Origin: Gambelia wislizenii
Taxonomy: Eukaryota; Chordata; Lepidosauria; Squamata; Crotaphytidae
Length of the DNA stretch: 64,000 nt
NCBI GenBank assembly: GCA_030847615.1
Contig: JAUMIR010000001.1
Location: 66,911,501 to 66,975,500 of the forward strand
Direction: 5' to 3'
Under the pieces are notes generated by a model that did no database searches, was not told the DNA's origin, and saw nothing but the letters and a program-made list of their open reading frames with translations. Made by a program: the position numbers and the translations under genes. How positions within the stretch are numbered: position 1 is the first letter of the stretch; each line of letters opens with the position of its first letter. Below, in pieces: positions 32,641-43,893 of this stretch.

Positions 32641-34989
32641 ATGAGCCTTTTGGTTTTGCTTTTGCTTCTGTTCCTTACATACTATTAATTTAATTAATTT
32701 TTGTTTAGACTTCTCACACTTTACTGTCTTGTTAGCTCAAACTTGCGCTGTGACACTATTGATACTTGTATACACCCACACATACTTCCCCTTCCTCAGC
32801 TTCCACCAGCTTTTGGACTCTGGTGTTAAGTGTTTCTCATTATTTTGAACTGTGTTTTGGGTTTGTGCCCATATGAAAAATGTAAAAGAAGATGAAGGCT
32901 ATCAGACTTAAGAGCCACCTGATAGAATCTTGGGAATTATGCTGAGAGGGGAATATACCAGAGACAGGTGATGGAAATGTCAGATGAAGAGATGGCTTGG
33001 GCACACAGATAACAGCTTCATTCAACTGTCACTGAGAAAGGAAGAGAATGATGGAGTGCCCCAGGTTATAGCTTGGAAACATCAGCACGATAAAATTAAT
33101 AGTATAGTAACCAGACCTTGGCACCCTCCAGTTCATCAGTTGTCTTTTAGTTGGTGACAATGTGGAAAAAATATATATATAATATTGTGTGTGTACATGT
33201 GTATGGATGTTTTTTTTTCTCATGGAACACCACATCTGTTCCAGAGACTATACTCTCACCATGTAAAACATGTCAGAAAGTATTTGTATATTTTAAAAAT
33301 AGAAAAGTGGATTTTAAACCAAACAAATGTAACACTGATTCCTAACTAGAATATTGGGCAGAGTGTATACTTTGTATACAAATTAGTGATAGAAGAGAAT
33401 CCAACCTTCTTCTTTTTTTAGTTTACAACCTGTGAAAACAGGGAGAATTATGATCTCCTTATACTATACATGTGTCAGAAAATGATGCAGGAAAATTTAT
33501 ATGAAATGTCTCACTTTGAAACAGGAACACTGAGAGATAATATTTAACAAGTGTTACAAAGTGATAGACCAGAGCAAATAATTCATAGCTTACTTACCAG
33601 CAAATGTAGTCATTTTTACACCTCCCAGAATATCTGCAAATAGACCAATGACGTGTACATTTTTATTATTTCATTAATGTTTGGAGGAAAAGTACAGATG
33701 TATTATGAACAGTACACTGTATGTGCCTTTTAGGACACATTGTGCAGTCATAAAGAAGCATGTCCACATGATATTTCTATTTCTCTTCAGGGTGATTACA
33801 CAGATACCTCTGGCTCAAATATTCATGTGATTTAATATAAAGGTTTTGTTGCTGCCTTTAAATTCTATATAGCCTTTAAGTTCCTTTTCCACTGTCATTT
33901 TTCTCCTTGAGACCAAAACAAGTGGATACTCAGGAAGTGACACACAAATGCTGCCAATAATGAATTACTTTTAAAATAACTCAATTAATACTGGTTTATT
34001 TACCTCTTTTTCATAATTCACCCAGGTCCACAAGCTTATTCACAGCAGCAGGGCCATAAATAAGAATTATAATGAAAAGACAGAGACAATAGTTTAAATA
34101 CAGCAAAATTGGAACAATTTATCAATTTAGAACCATAAAAATAGTTCCCAGGTTACCAATAGCAGACAGATTTACAGAGGAGAGTTATACTCTCTGTACC
34201 CCAAGTACTCTTTTTTGGATAGAAAGATAAGATATATGATTTAACATAAGATTTCTAATGCTTTGCATCATATTTCTTTTTTGGACTTCACTAGGTTTTA
34301 TACAATTCTGTGAATATACTCAAATTCATTTTTTCCCTTTGTCCACATGGCTGTCCTGATTTTTTTTTAGTTTCAAGTAGGCATGGAAATTTCATGTAGG
34401 CATGGAACCCTACTATTTGGTAGAGTGAGGCATGTGCCTCAGGCAGCAGATGCTGAGTAGCAGGAGGCATAGCCTCCTGGCCATTCCTCCTAAACTTACT
34501 ATCTCTTTCTGTTGGAGGACAGAGCAGTGTATGCCATACAACCTGTGTTATAACTCCTAAATTGGTGCAGGATTTTGAAGTAAGATTCAGCTGCCAATCC
34601 AGTCAGCTTCTAGTTGTGGATGGAGGTAAGGTCTTATCCTTAGCCTCAGGCAGCAAAATGTCTGGGGCATTATCTAATGCAGACTCTGATTCTAAGCCTT
34701 CCTTGTTACACACTTTAATAGACCTGACTAGGATGTTGTCTATCTCCTGTTAGGTTAGTATGTCAAAAAATATGTTGCTTTGTCATTGCTGAAGGCAGAC
34801 ACAATGGTGTCAATGAGGCTGAAATCACAGGGAAGTTGAATCCCATTAAAACAAACATAGCTTATTTCTGAGTTAACATCATTAGGACTGAGTTGCAAGG
34901 ATATTTTTCCCTGAGCCTGCACAAGCAAGAAGGGATAAGGTAGGACCAATAAGTGACATCTCCCCTCAGCCAAGAAAAGATGCACCATA
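32641..34989. other. Intergenic, no gene seen
   Basis: AT-rich. Around 34425-34560 a GAGGCATGTGCCTCAGGCAGCAG segment resembles the repeat near 38170 (GAGGCATCTACTTCAGGCAGCA). No coding or RNA feature. Confidence 0.45.
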
Positions 34990-35170
34990 TAATGCCAACC
35001 AAGTCATTTTGGCACATGAGGCAGCAAGTCCTGCAAGCAATTTTCCCTGGCAGTAAAAGTACTGTATAATAACAAATTAAATAATTTGCTCCCTTTTCAT
35101 AACATTCAAGATCTGCTGCTTGCAGCAGCTACCTCCTTCTACCTAATGATAGGGCTTGCCCTGATTTTAC
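34990..35170. repeat. Dispersed repeat, second copy
   Basis: Matches 32440-32640 in block order. See that entry. Confidence 0.5.
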
Positions 35171-36349
35171 AGGCACATTAGAATGTATAATCTTCCCTAC
35201 CTCATGAGGAAATCACTGTCTTTTACTGAAAAATACCTGCAAGTGTAGTACATTAAATAACTTAAGACATAGCCTTTTGTGAATTGTTTTAGCCCCTGAC
35301 AGCTTTGTTTATCAAAGGATACAGGCCCAGTTTCAAGCTCTCTCTGCTCTACCTCTTACACTGATGGGAAATTGGTCATTTTGAGAGAGCTATTCTGTCA
35401 GCTCATGCTCACCGCCCCCCAGCTGCTGATGTAAGCTAACTGCTCTTTTCCATGGCTGAATGCCATTTATAATAGAAATAACTGCTTACTAATTAGCAGC
35501 TGTATCTGTTAACTGCTTATTTGTTAGAGCATGAATTAGTAACCAACCCTTGGCTGGGCTATAACTCTCCACAACTCTGGAAATGATTCTTGTTCATATA
35601 GTAGATCAATACCTGCCAGCCTACCCTTTACAAATACATTTCCCCCTCACCCTGGATATTGCCTCTCCTTTACACTCTGTTTTCCGATTCCAGTGAGATG
35701 AAGCAGAGAGACTGATGGTGGTGACACCTCATAGCAGGTGGTCCATTGTATACTGTGATGTATTAACGGGTGTAATTGTTGAGGCAGTTACATTCTTTAA
35801 TGATATAGTGCAATGCCTTATATAAAATTGCTGATAACTATATATATAACACAGCTGCTGATGCTATATGTATGTGACTAAGGAAAAAGCTATAGAGCAA
35901 AAATGCAATCAACAGCATGGAGTAATGTTCTATAGCAAATTGTATTCCAACATGTCTTTTCAATATTTCTATAAACTGAGAGCTTGTAAAAGTTACTTTT
36001 CTGAATTAGAGCTCCCATGCTCACTGGGAGATTCTGGGAGATATAGTCCAAGGTACTGTAATTTCTCCAATCACTGCTATTACTCAAAAGGCAAGTGTTG
36101 TAGGAGAGCCCAGAGGACAGCCAGCCAAGTCACTAGCAAGCCTAGAATGCCTTTGTATTGCTTTCTTCTATACAAATGACCTTTGAGAATGAGTAAGACA
36201 AGTACTTATAGGGCAGAGATGGGCAACTTCCAAGAGTGAGAGATCTGGAAGGCTACCTCCCTCTGCCCCCAATTCCTTTGGTCAAAAATAAATTGACCAA
36301 CTGCACCAAAAGTCTCTAGGTGGGGTAGCTGTGGCCCTCCAGGGCCCCC

Positions 36350-36355
<6 letters not shown>
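35171..36355. other. Intergenic, no gene seen
   Basis: No supported feature. A diverged copy of the ACTACAACTCCCA-type snippet may lie at about 36005-36060. Confidence 0.4.

Positions 36356-36396
<41 letters not shown>
36356..36396. repeat. (TA)n microsatellite, about 20 units
   Basis: Uninterrupted TA run. It sits between two oppositely placed GGGCCCCC/GCCCTCTGGAGGGC-type phrases, so an element may have been split or flanked here. Confidence 0.95.
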
Positions 36397-36401
<5 letters not shown>

Positions 36402-37295
36402 TGCTGCCCAATGCCCTCTGGAGGGCATGAGGGAAATTTCACCATTTAAAAAATATTTTAAAATGTATTTATTTATTTGCTCCTCCAGACTTCTTGTGAC
36501 CCAAAGAAGACCTTTTTTCCCTAACAAGACATGAACAACAAGTTGACTCCTGGGCCATTTCCTGTTGTTAAAAAAAGGCATCTTGCAAAAAGCCTGTTCT
36601 AAAAAAGCATCCCGGGGTGGGGGGTATGATAAAATCACCACACACATACCCGAGAGGGCTCTGGGGGGCATATTTTTTAAATTTATTTTTTATTTTTTTG
36701 CAGAGCAGCTGCAGCTTTCTGGGGTCCCCAGGAAGCAATGTAGCACCCCAAGTCTTGACAGTTGCCTGCCCCTGCTCTAGGAGGGTGCAAATGGCTATTT
36801 TGAGGCATCTCCCTAGCCTGTTTTAGACCCAGGCAGGGGGTGTTTTTTTAAAAAAAATCAAACCAGAAGTGACTTCCGCTTTTCAAAATGAGGAAGACAA
36901 GATGGCATCCCTTCCCAGTTCTATGCATACATGTCTGGACTGGCAGTTCAACCGCATGTCAGTACTAGTGGTGGCAAATACCAATACAGTATATGTAAGG
37001 TATCAGGCTAACTTAAGGAGTCCCAGGAAAAGTTGTGCAGCAGAAGAGAACAGCTGTGGCATCCAAAGGTAACAGCCAGGAAGCTGTCACTGCTGCCCAC
37101 TCCAAGCACCAGCTGCTTGAAAGAGTTTGCCTAACTGTACGGCTGGTGCTGAATTTGAGTTTTGAGTTCATGCACTGCCATTTTGAAGGGAATCCCTCCC
37201 TGTTTAGCACATGGGCCACCCCAGGTTGTCAGTGACTCAGTCTGGAAACTCTGCATAGTCTGCCACAAAAAACAAAACAAAAAAAACCCACTGTG
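36397..37295. other. Intergenic, no gene seen
   Basis: Short open frames only; nothing recognised. Confidence 0.4.
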
Positions 37296-37813
37296 TGGGC
37301 TTGTCTACATGGTTTAAAAACCTCATCTCCCCCCCCCCACCATCTCAAAGCCCTGCAGAACATACGATGCAGGACATTTGGCCCATTCTGCCTCCAGGCA
37401 GTGCTCACCGCCCCCAGGGCTGAGGTGGGCAGGAGTGGGGAAGGCGAGGTAGGGCTCGATAAAGCATTATAGAAAAATAACCAGTTTACTCTGTTATGAC
37501 CAGCAAAAACTGAATTGGGCCCCACATGTCCACAGGAGCCTGTCTAGAATGCCAGCCCTTGCTGCCGCCACCATCTCCCTGTCTCTTCTGGAAGCTAGTA
37601 AGGAATCCCTCAGCATGAGACCAAGGCTGGTCACATGCAGGGGTCCTTCAGCCACACATTGCAGACCCCCTTCCTGACTTCCAAGTCAGCAAAGAAAATG
37701 GCAGTTTGGACTCTGTCCTGTCCCACACAGGTAACAGGGGCGAATGGGCCAGCTCCACAGCCAAAATACACCTGTGAGAAGCCAAGATATCCTGGCTCGT
37801 GTAGATGAGCCCA
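37296..37813 (+). mobile_element. hAT-like nonautonomous element, GGGCTTRTCTACA-type, second copy
   Basis: Left end TGGGCTTGTCTACATGG; right end, reverse-complemented, TGGGCTCATCTACACGAG. Collinear with 29822-30336 over its whole length, with similar size (518 versus 515 bp). A C-run at 37328-37338 has expanded. Confidence 0.7.
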
Positions 37814-39848
37814 GTGTCGTTTGAGCCTCTTGTGCAAGATTTTTCTCCCTTGATCTAGTAGAGATTTGTTGCAGTCACTGAAAGCAAATACAGTATCTCC
37901 TGCAAACTAATATGCACCATCATACTGCAAGGCCACCCAGAGTGATTTTGACATGCAAGGCAGAAAATCAAGATGATTTCCCCCTTAAGAGCCATTTGGC
38001 ACATGACAATTCGATGCCCTTGAATGATACTCAGAAACTAGTGCATGAGATAGCCATTTCACTCAGCCTCCCAGTAGGATCAGGGTGGGCCTGTCATTCT
38101 CATTCCCACCAAAACTGAGAATGTAAATGCAAGTAAGGGGCCAGCTCAAGACCAGCTCTATCATTAGACAAAGTGAGGCATCTACTTCAGGCAGCAAATT
38201 CCTGAAGTGAGGCATCAAGGAGGTGTTGGAAAACAAAGCTATGGATGTTAATCCACCTGTCTTGCCTTTCCTAAGATGCCTGGGTGTGTCCAAACACGGC
38301 ACAGTATACAGTCCCTTCACCGGTGGTGACATAAGATGTAATTGGTCCAGTTCTGTATGCAGAATAGGGTGTGGTGTTTCATCTTCCTTGGGCAGCAATC
38401 AGCTGGGGTTGGCACTGGCTGAACATCCCTGCTTGTTGTGTAGTTTAAGAGGAGGCAGGGATTTCATTGCTGATAAAATCTTCACATTTATAATGGATAT
38501 GAAATGGAGACAGACATACAGGAAGAGTCCAAAGGGGCTAGCATAGACCCTAACCTGACCTTAGGTGTCCCATGGTTTGTGACTTTGTGAGGAATGGGAG
38601 ATGAACTTGAACTGCCACTTGCAGTAGACCTAGATTTCTTTTTTTCTTCAAAGAAAATTCTGTCTATAACACATCTCTAGCGACTCAGCAGCACCATGAT
38701 CAAAATAGCAATCAATTCCTTCAATGCTAAGAGTTCAGTGCAAAGAATAAACATCCCTAATAACAGACCCATTTCCCACCACCCGGTTTCCGTGCCACTG
38801 AAATATATATTACCCATTACTTACAGGTAGCTCAAATCCGTTTCATGCACTGAGAGAAAAATAATGTTTTACAGCACTATTTTAAGACAGTGACTGGCTG
38901 ATGGGAGTTCAATTATTTCAGGAAATGTATTTGGGTTGGGTAGAGAGAGTAAAAACTTAACTGAACTATTCTGCTTCATCAGTTTCTGTAAGGCAAGGCA
39001 CTTCTTGATTAATATTTTAACAGCCTTGGTTACATTGTCTGCATATCTTCGCCCCATCCTTCTTTTCTTTTTCTTTTTTAAAGGGAGCTTTAAGAAAATC
39101 TCAGTGCAAATGTGAAAATTAAGCATTTGCTCCTTGAGGACATTTTGATTTAATATTACTTCCTCCTCCAACCTGAATGTGGAATATAAAATGTATGTGC
39201 ATAGGAAGAGCAAAAGAGAGTCATCCAAGGAAAGCGCATCCTTCTGATCTGCTGAACAAACAGAAGGAAATCAGAAGGATCACTAGATCACAGGGTTTCT
39301 TCTCCACCCCCATCCAGCGTGACAGAGGCATCAGCAACAACAAAAATTGATTTGGCCTCCCTGTCTTAAGGGAGAGTTAAGCTTCCAAGTAACAGTCTGA
39401 AAAATCAGAACAAACCAGCTTAACCTAAACCACAGCTTCGAAAAATTCATTTTTGGTCTACAGTTTCCTGACCGCCCCCCTCCCCCGCCAGCATGGCCAG
39501 TAGTTATGCTGGGGAAACTGTGGGAGTTGCAGCCCAAGAAAGGAACTTTTTCAAGCTCCAAAAGCCAATGAGTAGCCAAGCGTTATAAAAGTCCTGTGTT
39601 GTAGCATAAAGGAAACCACCTCGCCCCATCCTGACACAGGCCCACCTACGAAGAATCGGGGCGCCTCACCTCCGCTAGCTACAGGGTCTTTTGGTTTGAC
39701 TTGTTGATTCTCCAAAATCGTCTCCCGGGACTACGACGCGCTTCGCCTGTAGAGGAGGATTTGCAGCAAAGAATAAGAAGGAAAAAGCAGAGACGCTGCC
39801 GCCTTGACATTCAGGCTTTCCACCTAGCTGAGAGTACAGAATGCCACC
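37814..39848. other. Intergenic, mostly unidentified; old repeat near 38145-38410
   Basis: Between about 38145 and 38410 GAGGCATCTACTTCAGGCAG and TTCCTTGGGCAGCA mark an old dispersed repeat. The rest shows no gene. Base composition becomes GC-rich from about 39600 towards the CpG island. Confidence 0.4.
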
Positions 39849-39994
39849 TATGCATAACTGATAACTTGATCTCACACACACACTCAGGGTGCAAAAACTT
39901 GGGGGGGGTGTCAAAGCCCGAAAGACAGAATATGTGTGTATGCATACATACGTGTTTTGTCTTTCGGGCCTTGACCCCCAAGCTTTTGCACCCC

Positions 39995-40031
<37 letters not shown>

Positions 40032-40045
40032 CAAGTGTATGCATA
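39849..40045. repeat. ~200-bp palindrome with GT/CA-expanded arms
   Basis: Outer TATGCATA (39849-39856) pairs with TATGCATA (40038-40045), then ACTTGAT with ATCAAGT, then (CA)n with (GT)n. Next CAGGGTGCAAAAACTTGG pairs with CCAAGCTTTTGCACCCCG, and GCCCGAAAGACA with TGTCTTTCGGGC. The centre is GTGTGTATGCATACATAC. The right arm is longer because its GT run (39997-40028) has expanded. It could extrude as a cruciform or, if transcribed, fold into a long hairpin. It ends just upstream of the CpG island. Confidence 0.85.
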
Positions 40046-40545
40046 TTTCGGGCCCTACACACACACACTCACACACTCGCCTTCTCGTGCAACCTATAGC
40101 AGTGGCGAGGGGATGCACGCGGCGGGTCGCATCTCTAAAAAGCAAGGCCAGCCGAGCGCGCGTGGAAAGGGGCTGCGCGGCAGATCGAGGGCGCCGCCGC
40201 GGCGCGCCACGCGTGTTTTCTGCCCCCTCCACGTGGACTCTACAACCCTGACATAACCCCGTGGCTGACCCCTGGCGGGCTGGGCCCTTTCCCCGTCTGC
40301 CTCTTTCGCCCCCCTGCTCGGAAAACCGAGCCTCCCGGGTCCTGACGCCGTGCCAGGGCTGGCCTGATGAGACGCGGGGTCGCCCGCCTGCGATCTCCCT
40401 GCCGAGAAAGAAAGGCGGCGACGGAAGAAGGACCAGGCAGGCAGCGATGCCAAAATAGAATAGAAGAAACGGTGGTGGTGGAGGAGGACTAGCCAGACAG
40501 ACCCGCTTTCTCCCCGGCCTTGTGGGGTTTTCTCTCCTTGGTCCT

Positions 40546-40575
40546 GGGGGAGGCGGGGAGGACGGGAGCGGAGGG
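40546..40575 (+). promoter_or_regulatory. G-quadruplex motif
   Basis: Four G-runs (GGGGG, GGGG, GGG, GGG) with loops AGGC, AGGAC and AGCGGA, all seven bases or fewer. Confidence 0.7.
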
Positions 40576-40743
40576 CCGGTTGCTCTCCTGGGCTCCTCTT
40601 GCTTTCTTTGTTCAAACCTGGGAGCCGAGACTTTGGGGCGGGGGGGGGCGTTAATTCAAGCTATTGGGGAAAAGATCCCGTCGCTCACGATCGGTGGAAA
40701 GGACCGGAGTTACTGTCACAGGGAGAGAAAGCCAGTCCGAGGA

Positions 40744-40765
40744 GGGGAAGGGAGGGAAAGGAGGG
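40744..40765 (+). promoter_or_regulatory. G-quadruplex motif
   Basis: G-runs GGGG, GGG, GGG, GGG with loops AA, A and AAAGGA. Confidence 0.7.
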
Positions 40766-41278
40766 AGGATTCCTGCAGTAAAGTGATCAAGTTAAGGGAT
40801 CAAGTTTCTGGAAGGCCGGCCCGTCTTCCAAAGGCCCCCCAGGATCGTCTTTCCGGGGACGCCGCCGCCATCCTGACCCTCCCCAAGTTGCCCAGATTGG
40901 CAGAGGCGGCAGCCTCTTGGCCATTGTGTTTTTTTTTGGGGGGGGGGGGAGAGAAGGCGAGCTTCTTCTAGGAAAGGGCGGAGCCTGGACTCGCCCCGCC
41001 CTTGCCGAGGACTGGCCTTGGCTTTTCAAGTTAAAAGCGGCTTTCCTTCTTGCTCCCCGCTTTCCCTTCCTCGAAGTTGTCAAGCCGCTTGGTCCGAGAT
41101 AGGGTGTCACCGCCTGGCCACCTCCTGGTAGAGAAACCGCTTCTTTTCTTTTTCTCTTTTGGGACGGTGGGCCGCTGGGAAGAGGCGCCTTCGCCACTCA
41201 AACCTCCATCCCCCAGCAGCAAAACTTTGGACGAAAGAGAAAGAGACTTGACCAAGAGGGGGGAAGGCGCCCCGAGGA

Positions 41279-41293
41279 GGGCGGGCGGGCGGG
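41279..41293 (+). promoter_or_regulatory. Tight G-quadruplex motif (GGGC repeats)
   Basis: Four GGG runs separated by single C bases, the loop pattern expected to give a very stable structure. It also presents overlapping GC-box-like GGGCGGG sites. About 1.25 kb upstream of the MDGA1 start codon. Confidence 0.75.
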
Positions 41294-42453
41294 CGGCTTG
41301 GGAGGCGGACGGCGGCGGGGGAGCGAAGGGAGCTCGGAGAGACCGGAGCTCGGAAGCGGGAAGGAGCTGCTGCTTCGGGATCGTCAGCATTACCACAGAG
41401 TCTCCCACCAAAATCCATCCTTGCCTTTACATTTTTAAAAAATAAATCAAGACCTGTCCCCCTCAGGAAAGAAAGCGAGGGAAGCTAGAGGCGAAAATTA
41501 CCTCTCGCGACCGGCAGCTGCGCCTCCGTCTTCTTTTCTCCCCCCTTCTCCTCCCCTTTACTCATTCACACACACACACACACACACCCTCCTCCCGGCT
41601 TCCCTCGTCGGCTCCTGGGGTTGCAGCCAGAGGCTCATTAGCAGGAGGGGAGGCGAGGAGGGCTCGCTCGCTCGCTCGTTCCCTCTCTCTTGGCTCTGTG
41701 GCGTTTCTCTCTTTCTCTCTCTCTCAAGTTGGCGGGCAGTTTGGGAAGCCGGAGACTTTCCGGGCGACGGCGAAGGAAAGTACTTGACGTTTCTGGCTGA
41801 GCCGTCAAGATGAGCCTCCCTCCTTGAAAGGCTTGGCAGGCGGCGGCCGAAGAAGGGGCGAAGGCGCGGAAGTTTCTCTCTGGCGGGAGCTGCTTCGCCG
41901 CCGGATCGCTTCCTCCTCCTCCGGATTGGGGGTCTCGTTCTTTTTCCAACAGTTCTCTCCGCCGCTGTGTGTGTGTGTGTTGTGTGTGTCGGGGGAGGGG
42001 GGCTACCTGAGCGCGAGGCTTCTCGTTGATTTCCTTACCGGAGAGCGAGGCTCGAAGAGCCCAAGGAGGAACGAAGGGGGCAGGAACAAGATCCCCCCCC
42101 CGGCTTGGCTCGGCTCCCTCCCCACCCTTCCTGGCACCTTGGCCCCTGGGGGCAATTCCCGCGCCTCCTTTGAGGAGGGAGGCTATAGATCGTTCTCATC
42201 CCTCGGCGCGCCCAGTGGGTAGAGCCAAGATCGCCGGGCTGGCTTCCCACTGGCCGGACTGGACGCTGCGCTAGCCGGGCTGAGTGAGAGGCGCCCCTGG
42301 GTCCAGCCCGGACCCCCCAAAAGGCTTTCGGCTCTGGGTGCCTCCTTTTTCTGCCTCTTCCAAGGCCGCGGAAAGTGGGGCGCGAGAGGCATTTGGAGGC
42401 CAAGCGGCGCCCTTGCTGCTGCCTCGGATCCACGAACACGCCGCCGCCGCCTG

Positions 42454-42474
42454 ATGCTGTCTGGGCTTTTTTAG
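42454..42474 (+). promoter_or_regulatory. Upstream ORF 1 in MDGA1 leader (6 codons)
   Basis: ATG CTG TCT GGG CTT TTT TAG, encoding MLSGLF. It ends 70 bases before the MDGA1 ATG. If the transcript includes this region, it could reduce initiation at the main start. Confidence 0.5.
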
Positions 42475-42524
42475 AAACCGATTGATTCATTGTGGATTGG
42501 CTGCTGTCTTCTCCTTCGCTGGCT

Positions 42525-42542
42525 ATGAAGCTTTGGCCTTGA
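42525..42542 (+). promoter_or_regulatory. Upstream ORF 2 in MDGA1 leader (5 codons)
   Basis: ATG AAG CTT TGG CCT TGA, encoding MKLWP. It stops two bases before the main ATG at 42545. The main ATG lies so close that ribosomes would need leaky scanning past this one or near-immediate reinitiation. Confidence 0.55.
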
Positions 42543-42544
42543 AG

Positions 42545-42611
42545 ATGGAGACTATCTGGGTGTTCTTCCTCTCTCTGGTCCCGGTGTACACCAGGGGACA
42601 AGGCGTCTATG
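42545..42611 (+). CDS. MDGA1: MDGA1 coding exon 1 (signal peptide and mature N-terminus), partial
   Basis: MDGA1 (MAM domain-containing GPI anchor protein 1) is a cell-surface protein with Ig domains, a fibronectin-III-like domain and a MAM domain. It is GPI-anchored on neurons and binds neuroligins, notably neuroligin-2, limiting inhibitory synapse formation. Seen here: METIWVFFLSLVPVYTRG, an 18-residue signal peptide with a hydrophobic core (WVFFLSLVPV), followed by QGVY. The family's mature protein begins QGVYA; the final G of this exon starts the split codon (G|CN for alanine would fit), giving a phase-1 donor TATG|GTAAGC. The human MDGA1 signal is also 18 residues, starts ME and ends RG; the human MDGA2 signal is longer and ends SG, so MDGA1 is preferred. 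The start has a strong context (A at -3, G at +4), and an in-frame stop lies upstream at 42452 with no other in-frame ATG between. Exon 2 and beyond lie outside the window. Confidence 0.85.
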
Positions 42612-43870
42612 GTAAGCCGCGGCGTTCCCGGGGTGTCGATGGGGGAGCCAGGCGAGGGGCTTTTTTCCCCCTGAGGAGAAGGTATACAGGAAGGGGGGGA
42701 TAATCCATAGTCGGATCAAAGTTTCTTTTTTTTCTCCCAAAGCACCTGCATCGGGAGAAAGTCAGTGATGCCCCCCAGCCCAGAAAAGCAAGTGGGGTGT
42801 GGAACTGATACAACATCAGGACCGATGTCTTAATGTCTTGTTTTTGTGCCGCCTCTCTGCCCCCCCCCCCAAAAAGAAACCTTGATTAACTAGTCCCCGT
42901 GGGAGAGCCAGCATTTTAACCCTTTCAAACCCTCCACCCGAGCAGCGCCTTTGGGTCTGAGTCCCCCCACCCCCGAAAGGCAGCCATGCCTCCTCGGAGC
43001 TCAGCTGCGGGCAAACAAATCAACTTGTTGTTTGTGGAGAGGCGCTTCAGAGAGCGGCGTTTGTGTGTTTGTGTGTGGTTTGGCGGCGGTAGTATGCTTG
43101 TGTGTGTGTATGTGAGTGAGGGGAGGGGGGCGACTGTCTGGGAAACTCCGCGCTTCCCTTTTGCAAAAAGGGGAGAAATGCTCGTCGTTTCTGGCCGCTC
43201 CCCCGGCTCACTGCTTCTGTCTCTGGCTGTCTCGGCTCCAGGCCCTCCGCCGCCGCCGGGCTCCGCTCGGGCTTTCGCCACCCTCCCGCCGCGTCCTCGG
43301 TCCCTTTCCCCAGGCATGAGGTTGACTTGTGGAGGCTTTTCCCATGGAAGCGGGCTTTCCCGCCTGAGGGTGCCCCTGAGGGCGGAGGAGGAGAGGCGGG
43401 CGGCCTCCCTTAACGGTTCCTTCAAACCAACATTAAAGCCTTTCTCAACCTTTGCACCCTGGTGGAGCCCTTGTAACAACTTTCAGCTCCCAGGGAACCC
43501 ACTGCCTTAAAAATATTATTATACCCACAGTTAATATGTGTGTTTGTGTGTATATATGTGTGTGTTGTTGTTGTTTTTTCCTCCCTCTCAATATCTCGAG
43601 GAACCCCTTCGCCACCTCTTTGGGGGGAACCCTGGTCGAGAAACCCTGAGGAAACCAAACAAGAAGCCAAACCCAGGTCACTGTGGCAACCGGTCAAGCT
43701 CTGCCGCTTGGGCTTTCCCACCGTCCAGGGCGGGAGGCCGAGTCAAGCCCACGAGGGTTAAGCCGGACTTGTCCCAACAAACCGGTCCCCCCAACCTGCC
43801 AAGCGCCAGGAGGCAGAGGCGCCCCCGCGGGCGAAAGGAAAGGTCCCCGCGCGCCCTTCCCGGGTCTCCA

Positions 43871-43893
43871 GGCGGCGGCGGCGGCGGCGGCGG
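43871..43893. repeat. (GGC)n trinucleotide repeat in intron 1 CpG island
   Basis: Seven to eight GGC units followed by GGAGGAGGA, about 1.26 kb after the exon. It lies within the CpG-rich start of the transcribed region. Confidence 0.95.

Noticed and set aside
36282..36671. 129-codon minus-strand open frame with an IYIYIY run
   Set aside because: The frame crosses a (TA)n microsatellite. No domain.
39675..40232. 185-codon minus-strand open frame in the promoter region
   Set aside because: Passes through the palindrome and the (CA)n run, giving THTHTH repeats. GC-rich sequence lacks stops by chance.
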